Shown here piece after piece: positions 1 through 8,428 of a stretch of 64,000 nucleotides of DNA (positions are counted from its first letter, which is position 1; each line of letters opens with the position of its first letter). Source of the DNA: TMP-86 sp039807285 (lineage in GTDB: Bacteria > Pseudomonadota > Gammaproteobacteria > Steroidobacterales > Steroidobacteraceae); assembly GCA_044226785.1 (NCBI GenBank), contig JBGAGK010000003.1, positions 1 through 64,000 on the forward strand. Direction: 5' to 3'. The notes below the pieces were generated by a model. That model saw only the letters and a list, made by a program, of their open reading frames with translations. It had not been told where the DNA came from and did not search any database. Both the position numbers and the translations under genes were made by a program.

Positions 1-300
1 GGGCCCTGGCTCGCCGTACTGCTGATCGCCATCATCTCCTTCTGCCTGCTCGGGCCTTATTCGAGCCTGGCCGGCGCGATGGCACTGGATTTTGGCGGCG
101 CGCATGCCGGTGCTGCCGCCTCCGGCCTCATCGATGGCGTGGGGTATCTTGGCGGTGTGCTTGCCGGAGCCGGCATACCGGAACTGTCGGCACATTTCGG
201 CTGGCGCGGGGTGTATGTGGCGCTGGCCGCCGTCTGCCTGGCTTCCACCCTGGCCGCGGGGAGCCTTTGCCTGCGGCAGATGCGGCAGCGGCATGCATAG
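1..300 (+). CDS. MFS transporter, C-terminal fragment (cut by window start)
   Basis: The open frame enters from the left edge and ends at a TAG at 298-300, leaving about 99 residues. They form two or three hydrophobic segments: a start rich in Leu, Ile and Phe, then a Gly/Ala-rich segment with repeated small-residue motifs, then a final segment after the short loop SAHFGWRGVY. The protein ends in a basic tail (RQMRQRH). A Gly-rich helix followed by a W-R-G-V-Y-containing loop is typical of the last helices of major facilitator permeases, particularly the organophosphate/sugar-phosphate antiporter branch. The substrate cannot be read from this fragment. It points toward the convergent toxin-antitoxin pair downstream. 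Confidence 0.6.
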   Translation, partial: GPWLAVLLIAIISFCLLGPYSSLAGAMALDFGGAHAGAAASGLIDGVGYLGGVLAGAGIPELSAHFGWRGVYVALAAVCLASTLAAGSLCLRQMRQRHA

Positions 301-369
301 GGTATTGCTGCGGCACCGGCTCTCAGTTTCGAACCTGCCACCATGAGCGCGTCATGCAAGTTCGCAACT

Positions 370-846
370 TCATGGCTTCATCATGTCGGCCAACCGGAGA
401 TCGAATGCAAACGGTTCCGGGCCGGATGTGACCCAACCCCACTGCCAATCCGGGTGGTGCGAGTTGACCATCAAATTGTGCTCGCCCGGCGTGACGGCGC
501 TGGGTACCCACAGGGCGGGACTCTGTGCCTCATCGCACCAATCGTTACCGATCGCCTGTGCAGCGGGCAATGGATCTTCCGCATCCCAGTCGTCCGGGAA
601 AGTCGAGACTTTCTGGATTTGCGATTCCGGAACATCAAGCGTATAGACGGCGTGCGGTTCAAGCGCATCGAATCGCTTGTAGTGAACAATACGTTCGAGG
701 ATGGCAAGCGAGAGGCTTTCTGCGGCATAGTCGAGATGCCGTCCGGAGGAATGCCAGCGTCCGTCTGCGGAAAATCCGCTCAACCCGCTGAACGCAGCCT
801 GCCGGTTTCGCCCGAACTTGCGCAGGACGATTCGCCAGGCTCTCAC
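370..846 (-). CDS. RES-domain toxin of a Xre/RES toxin-antitoxin module
   Basis: This 158-residue protein matches the RES family, whose characterised members (MbcT, ParT, Res) degrade or modify NAD+ or ADP-ribosylate a host target. The signature is visible near residues 20-50: an F-S-A-D-G-R-W-H-S-S-G-R stretch, then YAAESLSLAILE, giving the Arg, Glu and Ser positions that name the fold. It starts with GTG at 846, eight bases after the antitoxin stop, so the two are co-transcribed and probably translationally coupled. Length is normal for the family. The enzymatic target is inferred from relatives only. Confidence 0.85.
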   Translation of the reverse strand: MRAWRIVLRKFGRNRQAAFSGLSGFSADGRWHSSGRHLDYAAESLSLAILERIVHYKRFDALEPHAVYTLDVPESQIQKVSTFPDDWDAEDPLPAAQAIGNDWCDEAQSPALWVPSAVTPGEHNLMVNSHHPDWQWGWVTSGPEPFAFDLRLADMMKP

Positions 847-854
847 CGCACGCC

Positions 855-1253
855 TTAACGCGGCACGCCATGCATCATGGCGCGCAACAGACCCTCGACC
901 TTCCGTGCACCGAGATCGGTTGCCAGCATTTCGAGCGGTGTTCTGGCGCTCAAGCTTCGATCAGGTGAGCTCAGCCATTCGGCTACCGCTGCATCAGTTG
1001 AAAATATCTCACGTGCCAGCGCACGAGTCCGGACCACGCGGTAGATGCGCTCCGATTCGGACGGGGAAAATCGCTCACGTTTCTTTTCACGTTGCGTAAC
1101 GGTGCGCAGAACGAGGTTCAAGCCTTCGACGATCCGGGCTTTGGGAATACCCAGAGTAGCCGCGACTTCCGCGAGCGCGCTGCTCGGAAGGCCACGCTCC
1201 AGGGTCCGGATCTGCTCGCTCAATGGACGGGCGGTGAGGGTAAGGACGCTCAT
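855..1253 (-). CDS. Xre/MbcA/ParS-type antitoxin (DUF2384 C-terminus)
   Basis: A 132-residue partner of the RES toxin. The N-terminal half contains a helix-turn-helix-like segment (LAEVAATLGIPKARIVEGLNL). The C-terminal half has the toxin-binding domain typical of MbcA/ParS proteins, with the pattern S-E-S-E-R-I-Y-R and later a W-L-S-S-P-D-R-S-L segment followed by P-L-E-M-L. Such antitoxins cover the NAD-binding site of the RES toxin and repress their own promoter. The antitoxin gene comes first, as is usual for this class. Upstream, a short inverted repeat at 1263-1278 is a possible autoregulatory operator. Confidence 0.85.
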   Translation of the reverse strand: MSVLTLTARPLSEQIRTLERGLPSSALAEVAATLGIPKARIVEGLNLVLRTVTQREKKRERFSPSESERIYRVVRTRALAREIFSTDAAVAEWLSSPDRSLSARTPLEMLATDLGARKVEGLLRAMMHGVPR

Positions 1254-1262
1254 GGCAATTCT

Positions 1263-1278
1263 GCTAGCTTAATGTAGC
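1263..1278 (-). promoter_or_regulatory. Possible autoregulatory inverted repeat upstream of the antitoxin
   Basis: An imperfect palindrome GCTA-N8-TAGC lies 10 bases before the antitoxin ATG, overlapping an AT-rich segment (TACATT on the minus strand) that could be a -10 box. Xre antitoxins commonly repress their own operon at such sites. The repeat is short and could be chance. Confidence 0.3.
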
Positions 1279-1382
1279 ACAAATGCCATCATGGAGCGAA
1301 ATCGTCAGAGCCGAAACGTGGCCGTCCTGGAACGAATGCCTGGGAGAATGGCACCGCCATGGACTTCAGAGGTCGAAAAAAT

Positions 1383-1459
1383 TGGTGGTGAGGGAGGGAA
1401 TTGAACCCTCGACCCCGGCGTTATGAATGCCGTGCTCTAACCAACTGAGCTACCTCACC
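1383..1459 (-). tRNA. tRNA-Met (anticodon CAT)
   Basis: On the minus strand a complete 77-nt cloverleaf can be folded: acceptor stem GGTGAGG/CCTCACC, D-arm AGCTCAGTTGG, anticodon loop TTCATAA (CAT), T-arm GGTTCAATTCC and an encoded CCA end. The body resembles elongator tRNA-Met: the acceptor begins with a G-C pair, unlike initiators, which carry an unpaired first base. The last pair of the anticodon stem is an A-C mismatch. tRNA-Ile2 (lysidine-modified CAT) is less likely from the stem sequences. Confidence 0.93.
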
Positions 1460-1619
1460 ACGAGGGACCGGGGATTTTCCGGACTGGCTGGCGGAGTGTC
1501 AATCAAAATCACGCCGGTTCCCTTGGATTTCAATGACTTGAACGTTTGGGCCAGGGTTGACGCAGGCCTATACTTCTGCGTTGCATCTGATCGCTTTCAA
1601 TCCAGTCCGGAAGTCGCCC

Positions 1620-2423
1620 TTGAATTCCGTCGCGAGGCCTTCTCACCGCATCGACCGGCGGCTGTACCTGGGTGCCAGCCTTGCCTTCCTTGCGCTGGTG
1701 TTCTGGACGTTCGCGCAAACGTTCTATCTGCGGCCGTTGTTTCACATCCGTCCGCTGCCAATGCTCCTGCACATCCACGGTGCCGTGATGACCGGGTGGG
1801 TGGTGCTGCTGGTCACGCAGACCAGTCTGATCGAAGCCCATCGCGTGAAGTGGCATCGCCGGCTGGGAGTCTTCGGCATGTTCTGGGCCGGACTGGTCGT
1901 GCTCATGGGTACGGTCACGACGCTGCATGCGGCATCACGCGAAGTGCACGCACATACCGACTTTGCCGCGAGTCAGATCGTCATCACGAGCCTGGACCTG
2001 CTGCAGATGATGTTCTTCGCCGGCTTCGTCGTCATTGCATTCTTGCAACGGCGTCATCCGGACATCCACAAGCGGCTCATGCTGCTGACCATTGCGTGCA
2101 TGCTGCCCGATGCACTCGGCAGACTCCCCATCGGATTCATGATCCACGCGACGGAAGTCGAACTCAACCTGCGCATCATGATCGGGCTGGATCTGTTCAT
2201 CCTGATCTGCGTTGGACTGGATACCTTCCGGCATCGCCGACTGCATCCTGCATTCGGGTGGGGAGCCACGCTGTTCCTGGCGGCGTTTCATGTGGCCCTG
2301 TATTTCACCCAGAAGCCCGCGTGGATTGCGTTCAGCGAATCTTTTCTGAGCTGCGGATCACTCCGCGGATCGCTCGCCGCTCACACGCCGCCCTCAATAC
2401 ACCTCGCGCTGGTAGATGCGTGA
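1620..2423 (+). CDS. Multi-pass inner-membrane protein, DUF2306-like
   Basis: A roughly 267-residue hydrophobic protein with about seven predicted transmembrane helices. Histidines are clustered near helix ends: LHIHG at the start of helix 2, KWHRRLG before helix 3, and HPDIHKR before helix 5. This His-bearing layout resembles uncharacterised DUF2306-type membrane proteins; haem or metal binding is a guess. The TTG at 1620 is chosen because GGAAG lies seven bases upstream and the protein then begins just before helix 1. An in-frame TTG at 1557 would add 21 polar residues. The 3' end overlaps the convergent pilus gene at 2394 by about 30 bp, so the last residues, which are not membrane-like, may be poorly conserved. 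Confidence 0.6.
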   Translation: MNSVARPSHRIDRRLYLGASLAFLALVFWTFAQTFYLRPLFHIRPLPMLLHIHGAVMTGWVVLLVTQTSLIEAHRVKWHRRLGVFGMFWAGLVVLMGTVTTLHAASREVHAHTDFAASQIVITSLDLLQMMFFAGFVVIAFLQRRHPDIHKRLMLLTIACMLPDALGRLPIGFMIHATEVELNLRIMIGLDLFILICVGLDTFRHRRLHPAFGWGATLFLAAFHVALYFTQKPAWIAFSESFLSCGSLRGSLAAHTPPSIHLALVDA

Positions 2424-5400
2424 GGCGGGTCCTGGAAACACCCCGAATGCGGCCTGGGCTGTGGGACTCGAGTTCAGACCGCCAGCGGCATTCCACAGGT
2501 ACTGCAGCCAGGGCGGTGCCGTGGCGGTCACGCTCATCGATCCGGAGTTTCCGCTGCCGGGCGCAGCGAGATTCAGGTTGAAATCCCCGGCGAGCGCCGT
2601 GCTGCGATAACGCGAGCCGGCTGGTGCGGGAACACTGCAGCCGGCTCCCGAGACTCCCGGGCTGCCGGCGTCGCGCGCGCAGGTCTCGCCGTCCGACAGA
2701 CCGGCCTGATAGTTGCTGAAAACAAGTGCCGGCGCGTTCGTACAGACATCGTCCGTGTTGGTGACGAAACCCGCATTGCCGTTGAGATAATACTGGGTCG
2801 TGAGCGGCACGGGCAGGTCCAGCAACTCCGAGCCCACTGAGTTGCGCAGCGCCAGCCGCCCATAACGCTGGTTCGAACCCGAGCTGAACGCCATGCCGCC
2901 ACTGCTGCCGAAGCTCACCGGATTGGCGGCTGCCACGGCGTCGAGGTCGATGACATTGATGGACAGCGCGATGCTCGCATTGAACGGCGCTATGGCTCCA
3001 CCGCGGCTGAACTTCAACCCGGTTCCCGCGCCAAACGTGAGCGTTGCCACGCCGCCACCCTGATCCGCGATCACCGGATCGCCTGCGGCCGGGGGCAGCC
3101 CGGAAAGATCGAGTGCCGGCGCAGCCGGCGTGGGCGTGTAGCTGCGCCCGGTCAGCGAAGCGTTGGTGAGCCGCATGAGCGGCCCGGTGTAGTTCTGTGT
3201 CGTGCTTCCCGATGCGGAGCGAGCCGTGGTGGTGATCACCGGGGGAACGGTGAACGTCAGCGGCTGCCCGAGGTAACTGAATCCGCCCGCGCCGCAACCC
3301 GTGCCGATCACCGGCACGTTCAGCGCCACGGCAAGATTGTCCGGGATGAAACGGCCCACGTTGCCGCTCGTCGTTCCGATGACATCGCCTGACCCCAGGT
3401 ATGAGCCATCCGCCACGCGCGGCACCAGTCTGATGATGCCCACCTCCGGCCACGAAAATGCAGTGCCCGTGGCAACGCCGCCGCTGAAGGCGCCGGGCAG
3501 GCCACTCACCGCGGGCGCATTTCCAGACACCGGCAGAACCAGCGCTGCATCGAATTTCACGGACTCCGCCGGGCTCTCCCGACCAAAGTTCGGTGTCGCC
3601 GATCCTCCGCTCTCCAGCGCTGTCACGGTGGCCGTGAACGGCCGGCCTGCGGCGATGAACACCGGACCGCCAGCGCCCGCCGCGGCCGGATTCGCAAGTC
3701 CGTCGCTGGTACGCCTGATGTTCGAGACGACCAGCGTGGCCGGGCGTGACACGAAGGTTCCGGTGCTGCCGCGGATTCCGCCAGAAAGCCCCGGGTTGCC
3801 GGTGGTGTCGTCCTTCATCGAGAGGGCAAGGCTCCCCGCATCACGGTACAGCGCCGGAACCACCGCCTGACCATTCGTGAAAGCCACGCTCTGGGCGATG
3901 GCGCCTGCTTCGGCCGTGGCGATCGCCGTGCCGTTGACCGCGACCTGCAGCGTGCCGCTGGAAGGGTTCACATACGTCGACCAGAATTTCAGGCTCTTGT
4001 TGCCGGCATAGTTGGTGATGATGCCGCAGGTCGCGTCGTTCGGCGTCTGTCCGAAAGCGGTGAGGTACAGGTTGAAGCCCGTACCGGCGATCTGCGGCGA
4101 GGCGAACGCCGGCACACCACCGGCCGGATTTGTGAATGGCGCCGAGGTGACCGTGAAGCCGCTGGGCGAGAAGATGATGGCATTCTGGGTACCATCATCG
4201 CTCAGCGTCGCGTTGGCCTGATCCGCCGCATGCACGGTGACGGGGCTGGCGCCACTGCGATAGTTCAGGGTGAACGTGGCGGTGGCACTGTTGCCCGGCC
4301 ACTTGTAAGTTGCCGCGCCATCATCGGGCACTGCATCGTTGAACATGCCCGCGCCGCTGGCCAGCAACCAGCTTCCCTTTCCGGTGGTCGTCGAAAGAGC
4401 CATGGTGCCGGTGTAGCTCGTCACCGGATTGTTCGAAGCATCCAGCACGTCCACGCGCACCGATTGACCCAGGCAGTAAAGACCGTAGGGACTGACCGTG
4501 ATCACGAAATGCACGGCCCCGCAGGAGGCGGTACTCGTGGGCGTCTGCACGGTCTGCTGGGTGGGCAGCGCCGCCTGACAGCTTGGTCCGCTGATCTTGA
4601 AATCGCTGGAATTGAGCGCCCTCCAGCTCCCACCCGGCGGCTTGGCGTCGATCTCCTGGCCGCCGTCGCAGCACCCCTCCCCGCCAATGGCGCGGATCAC
4701 ATGATAGCCAGCCGCCAGTTTCACACTGCCCTGAAGGACCGAGGAGCTTTTCCAGTCGCCGCTCCACCACAGGTCCTGGCTCCACCCTTCTTCGAGCGGC
4801 ACATCATCCACGTACAGTCCGCCGCCCAGGCCAAGGTCGGGGCCCCAGCGCAGATTCCATATGCCTGCCTGCGCCGCGTTGACGTAGAGGATGGAGGTGA
4901 AATTCCAGGTGATGTTCGTGCCCGAACCGAACAGACCGCTGTTGGTGATGTTCGCGACCGGGCTCTTGATGGCGCAGGAATAGCCGGACACCGAGTCACT
5001 GGTCCCGTTCCAGTACTTGTAGTATCCCGGCTCGGATGCGATCGAGGCGCCATCCGAGCGCCGCGTCCAGATGCGGGTGCCGCCGCTGGCATTGGCCCAG
5101 GTGAGCGAACCATTCGACGCACTGCTGGCCGAGGCGTTCCCGTAGTAGACGTAGAGGGTCCTGGCCGCGCTCAGCGAAGGCAGAAGCACCCACAGCCGGA
5201 TCACCTGAGTGCCCGCTTGCCGGGGTTGCACGAAGAAAGTCAGCGGCGTCTTGTCGTCGGAATCGATGACGCGCAGGTCCGCATCCTGCTGCGCCCAGAT
5301 ATAGCCCGGCACATCGGCGGCATTGAGCATGATCTCCAGTGTGTAGTTGGTCAGTGCGGAAGCCGGCTTCGGGATGGCGATCGGTACACGTGCCGTCCAG

Positions 5401-5495
5401 CTGCAATCCCACCAGGCCTGCGCAGCGCGCGGCATCAGGCCCAGAAGCATCGCGAGCGCCGGGAGCCATGACAGGAAGATCCGGTTGTGCCGCAT
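2394..5495 (-). CDS. mshQ: MSHA biogenesis protein MshQ-like, large surface protein
   Basis: About 1033 residues, the last gene of the MSHA pilus operon. A signal peptide (hydrophobic core AMLLGLM, cleavage near AQA-WW) is followed by a DUF2341-type beta-sandwich (about residues 25-135, beginning with a W-x-C-x-W motif), then a domain with a striking vicinal cysteine pair in G-E-G-C-C-D-G-G-Q (about residues 270-280). The remainder is a long Gly/Ser/Thr-rich beta region of the DUF6701 kind found in MshQ proteins. The expected location is the cell surface, with a putative adhesive or pilus-tip role. The ATG at 5495 is preferred because AAGGG lies at good spacing; an overlapping GTG at 5501 is possible. 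It overlaps the mshP stop region, suggesting coupling. Confidence 0.82.
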   Translation of the reverse strand: MRHNRIFLSWLPALAMLLGLMPRAAQAWWDCSWTARVPIAIPKPASALTNYTLEIMLNAADVPGYIWAQQDADLRVIDSDDKTPLTFFVQPRQAGTQVIRLWVLLPSLSAARTLYVYYGNASASSASNGSLTWANASGGTRIWTRRSDGASIASEPGYYKYWNGTSDSVSGYSCAIKSPVANITNSGLFGSGTNITWNFTSILYVNAAQAGIWNLRWGPDLGLGGGLYVDDVPLEEGWSQDLWWSGDWKSSSVLQGSVKLAAGYHVIRAIGGEGCCDGGQEIDAKPPGGSWRALNSSDFKISGPSCQAALPTQQTVQTPTSTASCGAVHFVITVSPYGLYCLGQSVRVDVLDASNNPVTSYTGTMALSTTTGKGSWLLASGAGMFNDAVPDDGAATYKWPGNSATATFTLNYRSGASPVTVHAADQANATLSDDGTQNAIIFSPSGFTVTSAPFTNPAGGVPAFASPQIAGTGFNLYLTAFGQTPNDATCGIITNYAGNKSLKFWSTYVNPSSGTLQVAVNGTAIATAEAGAIAQSVAFTNGQAVVPALYRDAGSLALSMKDDTTGNPGLSGGIRGSTGTFVSRPATLVVSNIRRTSDGLANPAAAGAGGPVFIAAGRPFTATVTALESGGSATPNFGRESPAESVKFDAALVLPVSGNAPAVSGLPGAFSGGVATGTAFSWPEVGIIRLVPRVADGSYLGSGDVIGTTSGNVGRFIPDNLAVALNVPVIGTGCGAGGFSYLGQPLTFTVPPVITTTARSASGSTTQNYTGPLMRLTNASLTGRSYTPTPAAPALDLSGLPPAAGDPVIADQGGGVATLTFGAGTGLKFSRGGAIAPFNASIALSINVIDLDAVAAANPVSFGSSGGMAFSSGSNQRYGRLALRNSVGSELLDLPVPLTTQYYLNGNAGFVTNTDDVCTNAPALVFSNYQAGLSDGETCARDAGSPGVSGAGCSVPAPAGSRYRSTALAGDFNLNLAAPGSGNSGSMSVTATAPPWLQYLWNAAGGLNSSPTAQAAFGVFPGPASRIYQREVY

Positions 5496-5497
5496 GT

Positions 5498-5920
5498 TCA
5501 CCCTTGTGCATCCGTGAAGGTGGAACTCAACACCCGGCGCACGTAGCTGGGTTGACCATACAGCCCGGTCGTTGCCACCGAACGGATGGCATAGGAGTGA
5601 CGGGTGGCGGTACCGTCACTGAAGCTTGCCACCGTGCAGGAAATGATCACCGCAAAGCCGTTGGCCGCGCTCTCGGTGAGATTCAGTGTCGTGCTCGAAG
5701 CGCAACTGCCATGCAGGGCCTGGTAGGCGCCCCATTCGATGCCGGTACGCGCTGCTGCCAGCGCCCGCGCCTGCTGCAAGCCCATGATGACGGTATGCTG
5801 CTGGCCATTGCCGATACGCACGGCCACCACGGCAAGGGCGCTGAGCACGACGACGAGGAACAGCGCGGGCACGAGGGCAAAGCCCGAGTCGCTGCAATTG
5901 CGCATCCGTGGGCGCCTCAT
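5498..5920 (-). CDS. mshP: MSHA biogenesis protein MshP-like
   Basis: A 140-residue minor-pilin-like protein. A short basic N-terminus (MRRPRMRNCSDSG) precedes the hydrophobic helix FALVPALFLVVVLSALAVVAV, which resembles a prepilin/PilX-type N-terminal helix without the classical Glu+5. The C-terminal half is a small beta-rich domain with two cysteines, typical of MshP. The ATG at 5920 overlaps the stop of the preceding mshO-like gene (ATGA), so translation is coupled. Upstream in-frame codons continue open but encode arginine/histidine-rich antisense-type sequence and were excluded. Confidence 0.8.
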   Translation of the reverse strand: MRRPRMRNCSDSGFALVPALFLVVVLSALAVVAVRIGNGQQHTVIMGLQQARALAAARTGIEWGAYQALHGSCASSTTLNLTESAANGFAVIISCTVASFSDGTATRHSYAIRSVATTGLYGQPSYVRRVLSSTFTDAQG

Positions 5921-6813
5921 GGCGAGTTCGCGAGCTGCACTTCGTGCAGCAGTTGCACCGACTCGCCGCTCCGGGTCAGCTGCATGGTGAGGGTGACCAG
6001 AGCATTGCGTTGCGCGGTGCCGCTCGTGAAGGTGAACTGGCAGGCACCGATGTCGGTGGCGACCCGGGATGCCGTCGCACCCGCACCCGTCAGTGCGGCA
6101 GCGCTGGCCGGCTGGATCGACTGGATGGCGTAGCCTGAATACCGGGTCAGTGTGCGCGAGCCCGTATCGCACAGATAACTCACCGGTCCGCTCACCAGAT
6201 ACACGCGCTTGCCGGGCGAGCCGAAGGCGAACCGGAAGGCCGGACTCAATGTCACCAGGTTCTCGTTGGGCGTGGATCCGGCCGAGATGCTGATGGTCGT
6301 GCCGGGCGGCGTGATCACATTGGCCTCCGACCAGGCATCCGCGCCCGGCACGCCCACGTTGTAGATCGACAGATAGTTCGCAGCGGAGGTATAGGGCAGC
6401 GAGAGCTGCGTGAACGGCACGGTGGTGGCGAACGCGCCGTCCGCGGCAGTGAAATCCAGTTCCCGGGTGGGGTCGCTGAGCGGACCGGAGTCGCGGTACC
6501 GGGCACCATCCACCGTTGCCAGCATTTCCAGCGCCACGATCGCACCGCTCCCGCCCACCCGCACACTGGCCGGCAAAGCCTGGCGCACATCGCGCTCGAT
6601 GAAACGCAGCGCGCTGTCGGCATCGTCCACGAGTTCTGCGCGGCGCGCCTGCGCACTGTAGGCATTCATCGGTCCGACGATGAACAGGGCCATGAAGGCC
6701 ACCACCGCGGAACCCACCGCAATGGTCACCACCAGTTCGATGAGCGTGACACCCCTCTGCGCACGGTGCGGCAAGCGCTGTCGGGCCTTCCGATGATCGG
6801 GATTCTGCCGCAT
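5917..6813 (-). CDS. mshO: MSHA minor pilin MshO-like
   Basis: A 298-residue type IV pilin-like protein. The prepilin signature is clear: a basic leader ending RAQRG, cleavage before V-T-L-I-E-L-V-V, with Glu at position +5 for methylation and assembly, then a hydrophobic helix. The rest is a long beta-rich globular domain containing a late cysteine pair (YLCD and GACQF). The size fits MshO, the large minor pilin thought to sit at the tip complex. ATG 6813 lies two bases beyond the stop of the upstream mshD-like gene; the downstream mshP start overlaps its stop. Confidence 0.83.
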   Translation of the reverse strand: MRQNPDHRKARQRLPHRAQRGVTLIELVVTIAVGSAVVAFMALFIVGPMNAYSAQARRAELVDDADSALRFIERDVRQALPASVRVGGSGAIVALEMLATVDGARYRDSGPLSDPTRELDFTAADGAFATTVPFTQLSLPYTSAANYLSIYNVGVPGADAWSEANVITPPGTTISISAGSTPNENLVTLSPAFRFAFGSPGKRVYLVSGPVSYLCDTGSRTLTRYSGYAIQSIQPASAAALTGAGATASRVATDIGACQFTFTSGTAQRNALVTLTMQLTRSGESVQLLHEVQLANSP

Positions 6814-6815
6814 GG

Positions 6816-7271
6816 TCAGTAGGCCGCCCGGTATCCGGTGAGCTTCACCGTCAAATTGGGTGCGCGGGTCACGGTGACGTCGACCCGCCGCGCATCGCTC
6901 GCGGGAATGCCGGTGAGTGCAGTGGTGGGCGACACGCTCACGTTCACCGTGTACGCGGCCAGCGGCGCGATTGCCTGGCCAAACTGGTCGCGGGCTCCTG
7001 CGTCCACCAGTCCGTTGTATTGATCCACGAGATCCCAGCTGCCGCGGCCGGTGTCGGGAGGTGCGCCGTTCGGATCGGAAACCCAGCGTTGCAGGATCTC
7101 GTCGAGGTAGGCCTGCGCGATCGCGCTGGCCTGCTGTTGCAACATGGCATCGGCGCTCCGACTGGCCACCGCCGACATCACACCCAGGATGGTGGTGGCC
7201 GAGATGGCCACTATGGTGATGGCCACCACCAGTTCGATGAGCGTGACGCCGGCTTCCCGCTTGCGGATCAT
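6816..7271 (-). CDS. mshD: MSHA minor pilin MshD-like
   Basis: A 151-residue prepilin: leader MIRKREAG, then V-T-L-I-E-L-V-V with Glu+5 and a hydrophobic helix, then a short globular domain with no cysteines. The order A-C-D-O-P-Q is that of the classical MSHA locus, so this is assigned MshD by position and size. The ATG at 7271 shares its A with the stop codon of the upstream gene (TGATG). A GTG three bases earlier is an alternative. Cleavage would be by the PilD peptidase, which is not encoded in this window. Confidence 0.8.
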   Translation of the reverse strand: MIRKREAGVTLIELVVAITIVAISATTILGVMSAVASRSADAMLQQQASAIAQAYLDEILQRWVSDPNGAPPDTGRGSWDLVDQYNGLVDAGARDQFGQAIAPLAAYTVNVSVSPTTALTGIPASDARRVDVTVTRAPNLTVKLTGYRAAY

Positions 7272-7765
7272 CACTGCACCTGAACGAAGCCCGTGCCGGC
7301 ATCGAGCGTCAGGGTCCGTGCGCCCACGGTCAGGGTAGTTCCAGGACTGGCGCTCAGGCGCCCCTGCGCATCGAACTGGAAAGTGCCCGCCGGTGTCGTG
7401 GTAATGCCCGAGGGCGCGGATCCGGCGATGGCGGTGCCATCCGGACCCAGGAGCGGCGTACTCCAGCTGGCGTCCAGCGGATTGCAGGCATTGCCGGAAG
7501 GGGCCTGCTGCGATCCGGCATAGGCGTTGGCGGACAGGACGATGCGCGCGGGACAGCCGGTGATGACGGCCGCCTTCCGGGCAAAGCGCAGCGCGGCGGC
7601 CAGTTCATCGGCATAGCCGCGCTGGGAGAATGCCGACTGGTCGAACAGCCTCGGCCCCAGGGTTGCGGACAGGATTCCGAGGATCGAGATCACCACGATC
7701 AGTTCGATCAGCGTGTATCCGGAGCAACCCGAAGCGCACCAGATCCACCGTTGCGGCTGCTTCAT
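7271..7765 (-). CDS. mshC: MSHA minor pilin MshC-like (GspH/FimT type)
   Basis: A 164-residue prepilin with leader MKQPQRWIWCASGCSG and the methylation motif Y-T-L-I-E-L-I-V-V, followed by LRFARKAAVITGCPARI, a helix resembling those of GspH/FimT-type pseudopilins. The C-terminal domain is beta-rich. ATG 7765 is supported by GGAGAGG a few bases upstream on the minus strand. It is the first gene after the putative transcript-dampening hairpin that follows mshA, so it may be expressed at a lower level than the major pilin. Confidence 0.8.
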   Translation of the reverse strand: MKQPQRWIWCASGCSGYTLIELIVVISILGILSATLGPRLFDQSAFSQRGYADELAAALRFARKAAVITGCPARIVLSANAYAGSQQAPSGNACNPLDASWSTPLLGPDGTAIAGSAPSGITTTPAGTFQFDAQGRLSASPGTTLTVGARTLTLDAGTGFVQVQ

Positions 7766-7793
7766 GCCAACCTCTCCGGTTCCAGGAAAATCA

Positions 7794-7813
7794 CCCCCGC
7801 CTCGCTGCGGGGG
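7794..7813 (-). terminator. Hairpin plus T-run after mshA (attenuating terminator)
   Basis: A perfect 7-bp GC stem (CCCCCGC / GCGGGGG) with a six-base loop is followed on the minus strand by TGATTTTCC. It sits between the mshA stop (7823) and the mshC start (7765). It has the form of a short intrinsic terminator, probably leaky because essential minor-pilin genes lie downstream. Such elements let a major pilin be made in excess of minor pilins. Confidence 0.55.
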
Positions 7814-7822
7814 CATGGATCA

Positions 7823-8284
7823 TCAGCAGCCGGTGGTCGTGACCGAAACCGTTGGCGCAGCACCGGCAGCGGCGGCGGGCGTATACGACACGACACAGTT
7901 GGCGGGCGTGCTGGCACCCACCTTGGTCCAGGTCGCAGTCCCGGATGCGGCGGGTGCTCCCGCCGTAAAAGTGAAATCGGACGCGGCGATGGGGCTCAGC
8001 GCATTGCCGATCCCGCCGCCACTGGCATCCGGATAGCTGTTGACCAGTGCAACGGCATTGCCTTCCATCTGGATCGATGCCGTCGCGGCTGTCGCCATCG
8101 CCATGCCTCGGGCCAGTGCCGCAGCACTGCGCACGCTCCCGGCAAGGCTGTTGATCGTGGCCACGCGGGCCTGCGTTTCCAGGGAAATGAACCGGGGCAC
8201 GGCAAACGCGGCCAGAATGCCAAGGATGGTGATGACCACCACCAGCTCGATGAGCGTGAACCCACGCGCAACAGACGTTCTCAT
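7823..8284 (-). CDS. mshA: MSHA major pilin MshA-like
   Basis: A 153-residue type IVb-like pilin. The leader MRTSVARG is only eight residues; cleavage precedes F-T-L-I-E-L-V-V (Phe+1, Glu+5), followed by the assembly helix. The globular part is Ala-rich and has two cysteines near the end (ANCVV and the C-terminal TTGC), which would close the usual D-region disulfide. Position after mshG and ahead of the minor pilins, and the hairpin just downstream, support its role as the structural subunit. A separate mshB pilin gene normally found before mshA is missing here. Confidence 0.85.
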   Translation of the reverse strand: MRTSVARGFTLIELVVVITILGILAAFAVPRFISLETQARVATINSLAGSVRSAAALARGMAMATAATASIQMEGNAVALVNSYPDASGGGIGNALSPIAASDFTFTAGAPAASGTATWTKVGASTPANCVVSYTPAAAAGAAPTVSVTTTGC

Positions 8285-8428
8285 GTCGTTCGACTCCACG
8301 GCGCAGGGGCGCCCTTCCGTTGTGACACCATGCGTGCTCGCGCACGCGCTTCGACCCTGAATCGGCCCCGGACAGGGAGCCTTGAACTTCCTGCAACGGG
8401 GATGAGACATAAGTCTCACCGCGGGGCC

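Noticed and set aside
1427..2581. Alternative plus-strand frame (384 codons) over the membrane-protein gene
   Set aside because: It runs through tRNA-Met at its start, is Arg/His-rich and has no membrane helices; the other frame gives seven regular hydrophobic segments.
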